DNA of 56,684 nucleotides from Bacillota bacterium (GTDB taxonomy: Bacteria > Bacillota > Clostridia > Acetivibrionales > DSM-1351). The DNA lies in NCBI GenBank assembly GCA_023444055.1, contig JAEZRV010000011.1, forward strand, positions 1 through 56,684, read 5' to 3'. A model generated the notes under the pieces. It ran no database searches. It was not told the DNA's origin and was given only the letters and a program-made list of their open reading frames with translations. The position numbers and the translations under genes are program-made. Of this stretch, positions 49,766 through 56,684 are shown piece by piece; the stretch's first letter is position 1; every line of letters begins with the position of its first letter.

Positions 49766-51988
49766 TCACATCGCCTTATGGAAAGTTCGAGAGATTACCT
49801 CTAACTGCTGTTCACGAGTCAATTTGATAAAGTGCACTGCATAGCCAGATACTCTTACAGTAAGTGAATTATATTTAAGCGGCTCAGCCATAGCATTCTC
49901 AAGAGTAGCTTTATCAAGAACATTTACATTAATATGGTGACCATTGCTCATCATATAACCATCAATAATAGCTGCCAAATTTCTTGTTTTGGTTTCATCG
50001 TCTTTACCTAGTGCAGCAGGAATTATTGAAGCTGTCAGAGAAATGCCGTCACGGCAGCTACTATAAGGTATCTTTGCCACTGAACTAAGCAATGCTAAAA
50101 TACCGGATTTATCTCTGTGGTGCATTGGATTTGCGCCTGGTGCGAATGGCTCGCCTTTCTTTCTTCCATCTGGTGTAGAACCTGTCTTTTTACCATAAAC
50201 AACATTTGAGGTTATTGTCAATACTGATAGTGTATGAGTTGCATTACGGTATGTAGGATGTACCTTTAAACTGTTATAAAAGCTCTCTACAACTTCTTTT
50301 GCAATACTATCTACTTTGTCATCATTATTTCCAAATTGAGGATATGGCAGCTCAGTTTCAAAATCAGTAATAATTCCTCTTTCATCTCTGATTACCTTAA
50401 CTTTAGAATATTTTATTGCACTCAGAGAATCAACCAATACTGATAGTCCAGAAACACCAAAAGCCATTAATCTATTTACGTCGGTATGGTGCAATGCCAT
50501 CATAAGGCGCTCATATGCGTATTTATCATGCATATAGTGAATGATATTCATAGTATCAACATACAAACCTGTAAGCCAATCCTGCATCTTGAGAAAATTA
50601 CTCATTACCTTGTCGTATTCAAGATATTCGCCATCATATGGTTCCATTTCAGGAGCAACCTGCACACCGGATATTTCATCTTTTCCACCGTTTAATGAGA
50701 TTAACAAAAGTTTGGCAAGGTTGCATCTAGCGCCAAAAAACTGCATATCTTTTCCTAAACGCATTGCAGATACACAGCAGGCTATACCGTAGTCATCACC
50801 ATAAAGAGGCTGCATTAAATCATCATTTTCATACTGAATTGCACTTGTCTTTATTGACATTTTGGAACAAAAATGTTTAAATGCTTCAGGAAGTTTTGTT
50901 GACCATAGTATAGTTAGGTTTGGTTCTGGAGCAGCACCTAGATTATTTAGTGTATGTAAAAATCTATATGAAGTCTTTGTAACCATATGCCTTCCATCAC
51001 TACTTATTCCACCAAGTGATTCAGTAAGCCAAACTGGATCACCTGCAAAAAGCTCATTATATGATTTAGTTCTTAAATGTCTAATAAGTCTGAGCTTTAT
51101 AACGAACTGGTCAATTAATTCCTGTGCTTCTATTTCAGTTAATTTATTATCTTTTAAATCTCTTTCTATATAAATATCAAAGAATATATTTAGTCTGCCT
51201 AACGAATTTGCTGCACCATTAGTCTCCTTCATGGCACCTAAAAATGCTAAATAAGTCCACTGAACAGCCTCAAACGAGTTAGTTGCTGGACGTCTTAAAT
51301 TAAAGCCGTATGATTGACCCAATGAAGCAAGGTCATTCAATGAAGCTATTTGACTGCTAACTTCTTCTCTAAGTCGTATTAATTCTTCGTTGGTTGGTGT
51401 AATGGACTCTAAATCCTTTTTCTTCTCTTCGATAAGTATGTCAAGACCATATAGAGCAACTCTTCTATAGTCACCAATTATTCTTCCTCTGCCATAAGCA
51501 TCTGGCAGGCCTGTAATAATTCCACACTTTCTCGCCTTGCGCATTTCATCTGTGTATGCACTAAATACACCATCATTATGTGTTTTGATGTTCTTAAAAG
51601 TATTGTCAATTTCTGGAATGGGCGAGACACCGAATTCTTGGCAGGCCTGCTTAGACATTCTATACCCTGTATTTGGAAGGAATGATCTTTTCAATGGTGT
51701 ATCAGTTTGAAGACCTTTAATTACTTCATAAGGTTCATCTATATATCCTGGTTTATGGCTGGTTATACCTGATACAGTCGAAGCATCTATATCCAGAATA
51801 CCTCCATTTAGATGCTCTTCAACCAATAGACTTTTACAATTGTTCCAAAGATATTTTGTTTTAATACTTGAACTAACAAGAAAGCTTTCATCTCCGTTAT
51901 ATGGAGTATAGTTTGTCTGAATAAAGTCTTGAACATCAATTGAATTTTGCCATTTGCCTGGTTTGAAATCAAAAATATTTAGAACCAT
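49766..51988 (-). CDS. pflB: Pyruvate formate-lyase (formate C-acetyltransferase)
   Basis: Glycyl-radical enzyme of 740 residues converting pyruvate and CoA to acetyl-CoA and formate. The catalytic Cys-Cys pair is in YGIACCVSAMRLGKDMQFFG, and the radical-bearing Gly is in LTVRVSGYAVHFIKL near the C-terminus. Other family marks are GRGRIIGDYRRVALYG and TSNVVYGKKTGSTPDGRK. The RBS on the minus strand is GGGAGG just ahead of the ATG. Formate from this enzyme feeds one-carbon folate and purine synthesis, which fits control by the ZTP riboswitch in its leader. The activating enzyme gene is at 26301. Confidence 0.96.
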   Translation of the reverse strand: MVLNIFDFKPGKWQNSIDVQDFIQTNYTPYNGDESFLVSSSIKTKYLWNNCKSLLVEEHLNGGILDIDASTVSGITSHKPGYIDEPYEVIKGLQTDTPLKRSFLPNTGYRMSKQACQEFGVSPIPEIDNTFKNIKTHNDGVFSAYTDEMRKARKCGIITGLPDAYGRGRIIGDYRRVALYGLDILIEEKKKDLESITPTNEELIRLREEVSSQIASLNDLASLGQSYGFNLRRPATNSFEAVQWTYLAFLGAMKETNGAANSLGRLNIFFDIYIERDLKDNKLTEIEAQELIDQFVIKLRLIRHLRTKSYNELFAGDPVWLTESLGGISSDGRHMVTKTSYRFLHTLNNLGAAPEPNLTILWSTKLPEAFKHFCSKMSIKTSAIQYENDDLMQPLYGDDYGIACCVSAMRLGKDMQFFGARCNLAKLLLISLNGGKDEISGVQVAPEMEPYDGEYLEYDKVMSNFLKMQDWLTGLYVDTMNIIHYMHDKYAYERLMMALHHTDVNRLMAFGVSGLSVLVDSLSAIKYSKVKVIRDERGIITDFETELPYPQFGNNDDKVDSIAKEVVESFYNSLKVHPTYRNATHTLSVLTITSNVVYGKKTGSTPDGRKKGEPFAPGANPMHHRDKSGILALLSSVAKIPYSSCRDGISLTASIIPAALGKDDETKTRNLAAIIDGYMMSNGHHINVNVLDKATLENAMAEPLKYNSLTVRVSGYAVHFIKLTREQQLEVISRTFHKAM

Positions 51989-52054
51989 ATTTTAGCCTCC
52001 CTAAATAATATTATTTCTTTTGCCAAGGGATTTATTTTGTAATTTAAGGAACGC

Positions 52055-52094
52055 AAAATAAAAGCCACCTGGGCAATATGAGTGCCCAGGCGGC
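52055..52094 (-). terminator. Riboswitch-controlled terminator of pflB
   Basis: On the minus strand GCCGCCTGGGCA (plus 52083-52094) pairs with TGCCCAGGTGGC (plus 52064-52075) over 12 bp with one G-T wobble, followed by TTTTATTTT. The 5' arm is the conserved 3' segment of the ZTP aptamer, so aptamer folding and termination are mutually exclusive. Confidence 0.9.
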
Positions 52095-52151
52095 CGGCTT
52101 TTAAAAGTTATACTCCCATGTGGTAAACTCCACTTCCGCCAGTCGTATAAC
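52083..52151 (-). ncRNA. ZTP riboswitch (pfl motif)
   Basis: On the minus strand the aptamer reads GTTATAC (P1 5' strand), GACTGGCGG, GTGG-loop-CCAC hairpin, GGGA, GTATAAC (P1 3' strand, 7 bp perfect), a linker, then CCGGCCGCCTGGGCA. GGCGG and CCGCC form the pseudoknot. This matches the ZTP/ZMP-sensing pfl motif element by element. ZTP or ZMP signals 10-formyl-tetrahydrofolate shortage; binding should block the overlapping terminator and raise pflB expression, giving more formate. Confidence 0.92.
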
Positions 52152-52174
52152 AGTTCTTTTTAAATACTATATAT

Positions 52175-52203
52175 AGTATAAAAATAAAAATAGAATAAGT
52201 CAA
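52175..52203 (-). promoter_or_regulatory. Sigma-A-type promoter of pflB
   Basis: On the minus strand TTGACT (plus 52198-52203) and TATACT (plus 52175-52180) are exactly 17 nt apart. Transcription would start near 52168, about 17 nt before the riboswitch P1 stem. Confidence 0.85.
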
Positions 52204-52449
52204 TGGTAAAAACTTATAATTTATTAAACAAGATTTCTATGCAAGTTTGCGCTTATTATAGAGCTTAGAAAAAAGTTCTTAATATAATATATTTAGAGAT
52301 TTTTGAAAATTTTTTAAATAATATTGACTAAAATTGTAAATGATGATATTATTGTAAAAAATAAACAAAATAGTAAGAAAGAGAATATAATACTGCGTAT
52401 CATCTATCTTAGTATTCTATTTTGTTATAAAAAAAATGGAGGATTAGTT
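52204..52449. other. AT-rich divergent region
   Basis: Upstream of the pflB promoter (-) and of the small secreted protein gene (+). An open frame reaches back to 52324 without an RBS. I see no clear promoter or operator for the plus-strand gene. Confidence 0.4.
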
Positions 52450-53100
52450 ATGAAAAGAACAAAAGTTTCAATTGCATTTATGTTGATTATGGTAGCAGCA
52501 TTACAATTAACAAGTTTGCCTGCTTCTGCGACCAGCATTAATACAAATTTAGGTGCTCCTTATGTTACCTATGTTGAAGATGCTCCAGGAAGTGGACGCT
52601 ATCTTGCAACCATTAACTTAAGACCAGATGGTTATGCACCGAAAAGTAAGGCTACTTTTTATATTTACTATGGAGCAAATCCTAGTGGCTATCTTGTAAA
52701 TATAGGAGATTCAAGTACAAACAATGCAGGGGGCGGTGATGCTTCAACTCAAAGTAATGATGCCGAGTTAGAAATTACTGATGGCGTTTTAACGTTATTC
52801 TATAATGATACAGGAACCCAAGCTTTGGGTACTGCAGTTCAAAGAATACAATATGGTGCAGCTGTTCCTTATGGAGGCATAAAAGTTGAAGTTACAAACA
52901 ATACTGTAACATATACAAATTTTAGTACCAATGAAACATTTACTGAAACAGTTAGTGAGCCTTATAGTTTTGCTTTAGATGGACGTTCTGATAGCGAAGG
53001 ACCTGTTAATTACACTATATATCTTGGAATAAATAGAGTAGTAGACGGCGATTACCGTTCAGGTTCTGGCGTTGATGTAGCAAACATTATTGTAGAATAA
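52450..53100 (+). CDS. Small secreted protein, unknown function
   Basis: Not recognised. It has 216 residues with a clear signal peptide (VSIAFMLIMVAALQLTSLPA, cleavage after ASA near 29). The mature part of about 190 residues is beta-rich, acidic and rich in Gly, Asn and Thr (ATINLRPDGYAPKSKATFYI, VEVTNNTVTYTNFSTNETFT), with no cysteine and no dockerin. The frame extends to 52324, but GGAGG just ahead of ATG 52450 sets the start. Monocistronic, with a strong terminator. The beta-sandwich-like pattern would suit a carbohydrate-binding or calcium-binding extracellular module, which is inference. Confidence 0.75.
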   Translation: MKRTKVSIAFMLIMVAALQLTSLPASATSINTNLGAPYVTYVEDAPGSGRYLATINLRPDGYAPKSKATFYIYYGANPSGYLVNIGDSSTNNAGGGDASTQSNDAELEITDGVLTLFYNDTGTQALGTAVQRIQYGAAVPYGGIKVEVTNNTVTYTNFSTNETFTETVSEPYSFALDGRSDSEGPVNYTIYLGINRVVDGDYRSGSGVDVANIIVE

Positions 53101-53124
53101 TATAATTAAAATATACATAATTTG

Positions 53125-53166
53125 ATTGGCTGTTCTAGGCGTTTAACTAGAGCAGCCAATTTTTGT
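53125..53166 (+). terminator. Intrinsic terminator after the secreted protein gene
   Basis: ATTGGCTGTTCTAG (53125-53138) pairs with CTAGAGCAGCCAAT (53147-53160) over 14 bp with one G-T wobble, followed by TTTTT. Confidence 0.9.
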
Positions 53167-53291
53167 AAAAATTAATACTATTCCGTTTTTAAAATATAAG
53201 AAACAATATTTTAAATGCAAATTAGTATAAACGCAACGTTTATAATTCATATAAACATCTTGCATGTCAGGTCTTTAAATATATTAATTGG

Positions 53292-53335
53292 ATAAAAAAA
53301 GTCACTAGACAGGTTAGAACCTTATCTAGTGACTT
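53292..53335 (-). terminator. Intrinsic terminator of the phosphofructokinase gene
   Basis: On the minus strand AAGTCACTAGA (plus 53325-53335) pairs with TCTAGTGACTT (plus 53299-53309) over 11 bp, followed by a seven-T run. Confidence 0.9.
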
Positions 53336-53352
53336 GTATTCTAATTCTTAAA

Positions 53353-54600
53353 TTATTTAGTAGCTAAAACTTTCTTTAACTTAGCAAATCTTGGTAAGCC
53401 ATCTTCCATTGGAGGAGTGGATTGACCTTGAATTAATGGTAATGCATAATCAATGAACTGTTGATTTAGACCGTTACCAGCTTCATTAATCCATTCTCTT
53501 GGAACTTTCTTTTCTGTGTTAGCAACATCAGTAAGATTTAAGAGTGCAATTTCACACTTGTATTCAGAACCTTCAGCTCTCTTAAAACCAACCATTTTGT
53601 CAGTCATACCCTCTACAGCATATCTAACAGCCATTTGTCCTGACATATAGGATTCATTAACATCGTTTGCAGAACCACAGTGAGCAGCACATCTTTGGAG
53701 TAAGCTGAACTCAATTCCACGAACCTTTGCGCCAGTCTTTTCCTTAACGATACTTGCTAATGTAGCAGCAAGTCCACCTAACTGAGCGTGTCCAAAGGAA
53801 TCCTTTGTATCAGCAAGATTTGAACCATATTCAGAAATATATTTGCCGTTTTTGTCTTTGATTCCTTCTGAAACAGCAACGATACAGTTACCGTTCTTCT
53901 TGTATATAGCTGTGCAATCTGCTAAGAATTGATCCATATCAAAATCAAGCTCAGGCAAGTAAATGAGGTCTGGACCTTGTCCTTTATAAGTAGCTAATGC
54001 AGTAGCAGCAGTTAACCATCCTGCATTTCTTCCCATACATTCAAGAATAGTTATCATACCAGTATTGTAAACTCTTGCATCATGGTAAACTTCCATAGTT
54101 GAAGTAGCAATGTATTTAGCAGCACTTGAAAAACCAGGGCAGTGGTCAGTTCCATAAAGATCATTATCAATAGTCTTTGGAACACCCATTACTCTACATT
54201 CGTAACCGACCTTCTGCATATACTTGCTAACCTTGTTGCAAGTATCCATTGAGTCGTTTCCGCCATTGTAGAAGAAGTATCTGATATCATATTTTTTGAA
54301 AACTTCAACAAGTCTCTTGTAATCTGTTTCGTCTTCATCAGCTGATTTAAGCTTGTAACGAACTGAACCCAGAGCAGAAGAAGGAGTAGTTTTTAGTAAG
54401 TCGAGCTCGTATGCATCTTCCTGGCTCATATCATAAAATTTTTCATCAAGAATACCCTTAATACCGTGAGCTGCACCATAAACAGCTGTTATCGCGTCCT
54501 GTTTTAATGCTTCCTGAAATACGCCGCAGGCACTGGCATTAATTACTGAAGTTGGTCCACCGGATTGTCCGAAAATAGCGGCACCCTTTAAAACTGTCAT
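53353..54600 (-). CDS. pfp: Pyrophosphate-type 6-phosphofructokinase
   Basis: Phosphorylates fructose-6-phosphate to the 1,6-bisphosphate; 415 residues. The residues that separate PPi-using from ATP-using enzymes favour PPi: YNGGNDSMDT places Asp after GGN where ATP enzymes carry Gly, and PKTIDNDL has Lys where ATP enzymes have Gly. MGRNAGWLTAATALA and PELDFDMDQFLADC are typical of the long clostridial and spirochaete-like group. RBS AGGAGG lies on the minus strand just before the ATG. It is divergent from the aldolase gene, so consecutive glycolytic steps share one intergenic region. Confidence 0.9.
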   Translation of the reverse strand: MTVLKGAAIFGQSGGPTSVINASACGVFQEALKQDAITAVYGAAHGIKGILDEKFYDMSQEDAYELDLLKTTPSSALGSVRYKLKSADEDETDYKRLVEVFKKYDIRYFFYNGGNDSMDTCNKVSKYMQKVGYECRVMGVPKTIDNDLYGTDHCPGFSSAAKYIATSTMEVYHDARVYNTGMITILECMGRNAGWLTAATALATYKGQGPDLIYLPELDFDMDQFLADCTAIYKKNGNCIVAVSEGIKDKNGKYISEYGSNLADTKDSFGHAQLGGLAATLASIVKEKTGAKVRGIEFSLLQRCAAHCGSANDVNESYMSGQMAVRYAVEGMTDKMVGFKRAEGSEYKCEIALLNLTDVANTEKKVPREWINEAGNGLNQQFIDYALPLIQGQSTPPMEDGLPRFAKLKKVLATK

Positions 54601-55101
54601 TGTATATACCTCCTAATAATTTATATTAATTTGTATAAATATACGCTGCTTTTACCAGTCCTTTCTTTCATAGGCTGATATTACAATACGCAATCACATT
54701 AAAATATAGCATATAGAAAAATAAAATGCAATTATGCATATTTAATTCATGCATAATATATTATTAAGGATGTTATTAATCTTCCAACTAATTATTTCAT
54801 TAAATATATGATTCCCTTTTGGATAAAAATAATTATGACCAGTGCTTAGCAATTGGATAATTTAAAATAGTGGCTTTGACAAAAAAATATCATAAATTCC
54901 CTTGATTTTGAGCTAAATATTGCATAAAATAGTAACGATGGGTTAAAAGCTTAAGTCTTACCTTATTATTTAATCAAAAAAATATTTTGTTAAATAATAA
55001 TTATTATAAAATGGAATTCAAAGTTTTGTGAGCTGAGTCAAGTTCTTAATAAACCAAGGGTTTCAAGGTAAAATAAAATATAAAAAGGAGTGCATTTAGA
55101 A
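54601..55101. other. Divergent promoter region between phosphofructokinase and aldolase genes
   Basis: About 500 bp, very AT-rich, with no coding potential. On the minus strand it carries CAAATTAATATAA close to the pfp RBS, a near match to a box seen elsewhere in the window. TATAAA boxes are frequent, but I cannot pick a convincing -35/-10 pair for either gene. Confidence 0.4.
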
Positions 55102-56037
55102 ATGGCATTAGTAACATCTAAGGAAATGTTTAAGAAAGCTTATGAAGGCGGATATGCTATAGGAGCTTTCAATGTTAATAACATGGAAATCGTTCAGGGT
55201 ATAACTGAAGCAGCAAAAGAAGTAAATGCTCCATTAATTCTCCAGGTTTCATCAGGAGCCAGAAAGTATGCTAACCATACTTACCTTATGAAATTGGTTG
55301 AAGCTGCTATAATAGAAACTAACCTTCCTATCTGCTTACACTTAGACCATGGTGATACTTTTGAACTCTGTAAGTCATGTATCGACGGTGGTTTCACTTC
55401 CGTTATGATAGACGGTTCACATCACACATTCGAAGACAATATCGCTTTGACAAAGAAGGTTGTTGACTACGCTCATGAAAGAGGAGTAGTTGTAGAAGGT
55501 GAGTTGGGAAGACTCGCAGGTATTGAAGATGCTGTTAACGTATCAGATGCTGATGCTGCTTACACAGATCCTGCACAGGTTGAAGAATTCGTTTCAAAGA
55601 CAGGTGTTGACTCACTTGCAATAGCTATCGGTACAAGCCATGGTGCTTACAAGTTCAAGCCGGGACAAAATCCACAGCTCAGGTTTGATATATTGGAAAA
55701 GATTGAACAAAGACTTCCAAACTTCCCAATCGTTCTTCACGGAGCTTCATCAGTTATTCCAGAGTTTGTTGATATGATAAACAACAATGGAGGAAAAATG
55801 CCTGATGCAATAGGTATTCCTGAAGATATGCTCAGAAAGGCTGCTTCAATGGCTGTTTGTAAGATCAACATTGACTCAGACTTGAGACTTGCAATGACTG
55901 GATCAATCAGAAAGTACTTTGCTGAAAATCCAAGCCACTTCGACCCAAGACAATACCTTTCACCAGCCAGAGCTGCTATTAAGGAACTTGTTAAGAACAA
56001 GATCGTTAATGTTCTCGGCTCAAACGGTAAGGCTTAA
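55102..56037 (+). CDS. fba: Class II fructose-1,6-bisphosphate aldolase
   Basis: Zinc-dependent aldolase cleaving fructose-1,6-bisphosphate to dihydroxyacetone phosphate and glyceraldehyde-3-phosphate; 311 residues. Zinc and substrate motifs are CLHLDHGDTFELCKSCIDGG (catalytic Asp and His), MIDGSHHTFEDNI, VEGELGRLAGIED and IVLHGASSV. A GTG at 55090 is in frame, but AAGGAG ends at 55090, so the ATG at 55102 (MALVTSKEMFKKA) is the start. The base composition is less AT-rich than neighbours, with preferred codons, as expected for a highly expressed glycolytic gene. Confidence 0.96.
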   Translation: MALVTSKEMFKKAYEGGYAIGAFNVNNMEIVQGITEAAKEVNAPLILQVSSGARKYANHTYLMKLVEAAIIETNLPICLHLDHGDTFELCKSCIDGGFTSVMIDGSHHTFEDNIALTKKVVDYAHERGVVVEGELGRLAGIEDAVNVSDADAAYTDPAQVEEFVSKTGVDSLAIAIGTSHGAYKFKPGQNPQLRFDILEKIEQRLPNFPIVLHGASSVIPEFVDMINNNGGKMPDAIGIPEDMLRKAASMAVCKINIDSDLRLAMTGSIRKYFAENPSHFDPRQYLSPARAAIKELVKNKIVNVLGSNGKA

Positions 56038-56069
56038 TAAACAGACTTATAATTTCAAAGTATATAAGG

Positions 56070-56106
56070 AACAGCTTCCGAACTTCAGGTTTGGAAGCTG
56101 TTTTGC
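56070..56106 (+). terminator. Intrinsic terminator after fba
   Basis: AACAGCTTCCGAAC (56070-56083) pairs with GTTTGGAAGCTGTT (56089-56102) over 14 bp with one G-T wobble around a 5-nt loop; TTTT overlaps the end. Confidence 0.92.
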
Positions 56107-56271
56107 ATAAATTTTTTCGACCGTACAATTAAAAAAAATATTATCTAATACCTTATCTATAACAAGGCAATAAAATTTATCTTCAATCGAAAAATTTTAT
56201 CTGAAACCATGGGTTGTAACATTGAGTTCGGAGTTCAAGGTATTTGTAATATTGGTATGGAGGGAAAAATA

Positions 56272-56684
56272 ATGAGGTATCCAACAATTGAGGAGGCCGA
56301 AGCACTACTGAATGAGGCCGCAGGAATGAATCCCGGAGAATGGGTGGCACACAATCAGGTAGCAGGATTATGTGCAAGTATGATTGCGAGCAATTGCGCA
56401 GGTATGGATGAACAAAAGGCATATGTCCTCGGACTTTTGCATGATATCGGACGAAGGTTCGGTAACAGTGATTTAAAGCATGTTATTTACGGATATAAGT
56501 TCATGCTTGAAAAAAAGTATGAAGATTGCGCCAGAATATGTCTGACTCATTCGTTTCCATACAAGGATATCAGAAGTTATAATGGACAGAATGATTGCCA
56601 GAATGAAGAAAGCAATTTTCTTCAAAATTACATAGATACTGTTGAGTACGATGAATATGATAAACTGATACAGCTTTGTGATGC
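56272..56684 (+). CDS. HD-domain protein, 3' end outside the window
   Basis: The frame opens at ATG 56272 after GGAGGG and runs 137 codons off the end of the window. The HD metal-binding motif is in YVLGLLHDIGRRFG (about residues 52-65), preceded by a likely ligand His in WVAHNQVAGLCA and followed by H in LKHVIYG and LTHSF. This is the pattern of small clostridial HD phosphohydrolases of unknown substrate. It starts MRYPTIEEAEALLNEAAGMN. A separate unit after the fba terminator. Confidence 0.8.
   Translation, partial: MRYPTIEEAEALLNEAAGMNPGEWVAHNQVAGLCASMIASNCAGMDEQKAYVLGLLHDIGRRFGNSDLKHVIYGYKFMLEKKYEDCARICLTHSFPYKDIRSYNGQNDCQNEESNFLQNYIDTVEYDEYDKLIQLCD

Overview
The window is AT-rich, about one third GC, with dense co-directional operons, strong AGGAGG-type ribosome binding sites and many intrinsic terminators. 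Gene content points to a mesophilic, anaerobic, plant-fibre-degrading Clostridium of the Ruminiclostridium type (C. cellulolyticum / C. papyrosolvens group). The evidence is a complete pectin/uronate pathway, pyrophosphate-type phosphofructokinase, pyruvate formate-lyase, a giant cyclic beta-glucan synthase-like protein and an anaerobe-type H-NOX chemoreceptor. The genus call is inference; no rRNA, tRNA or CRISPR array is present.

Layout. 1-14702 (+) is a pectin utilisation locus. It holds the 3' end of a pectate-lyase-like gene, uxaA, KDPG aldolase, kdgK, kduI and kduD, then a sugar ABC importer (binding protein and two permeases, no ATPase) interleaved with GH105, GH28, a sugar isomerase-like protein, a YesL-type membrane protein and a pectin methylesterase. 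The GH105, GH28 and esterase proteins lack signal peptides, so oligogalacturonides seem to be imported and finished in the cytoplasm. GH105 product goes through KduI and KduD, and galacturonate through UxaA, to KDG; KdgK and the aldolase then give pyruvate and glyceraldehyde-3-phosphate. 14876-20072 (-) carries an 820-residue cNMP-binding-domain protein of unknown role, asd and an L,D-transpeptidase. 20554-24234 (+) is a polar amino-acid ABC transporter with an isoaspartyl-dipeptidase-like gene. 24411-27026 (+) holds an M48 protease, a small membrane protein and pflA. 27300-32383 (+) is a response regulator / histidine kinase / ABC ATPase / FtsX permease module, followed by a decayed second copy of the pflA 3' end. 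33059-45472 (+) has a GLUG/Ig-like/RCC1 surface protein and a 2947-residue cyclic beta-1,2-glucan synthase-like protein. The rest comprises an H-NOX chemoreceptor, icd, pflB (-) under a ZTP riboswitch, a small secreted protein, PPi-type phosphofructokinase (-), class II aldolase (+) and the start of an HD-domain gene.

Most unusual signal. A dispersed hairpin element, consensus left arm GYCCATGYS-ATTTCTKT and right arm AAATGYKRG-RCATGGRC, occurs four times (13674-13742, 21440-21487, 21531-21579, 25850-25900). In the two copies that precede a gene it sits exactly between a good Shine-Dalgarno sequence and the start codon. Folding it would bring the two to normal spacing (9 and 11 nt), and both copies are followed by ATAATWATG. 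This looks like a repeat family whose hairpin is bridged during translation initiation. Other points are the pflA-flanked two-component/ABC insertion, two stacked terminators just before the glucan synthase gene, shared TTGTGG-N11 promoter boxes in the two-component/ABC module, and an unassigned structured region after icd.
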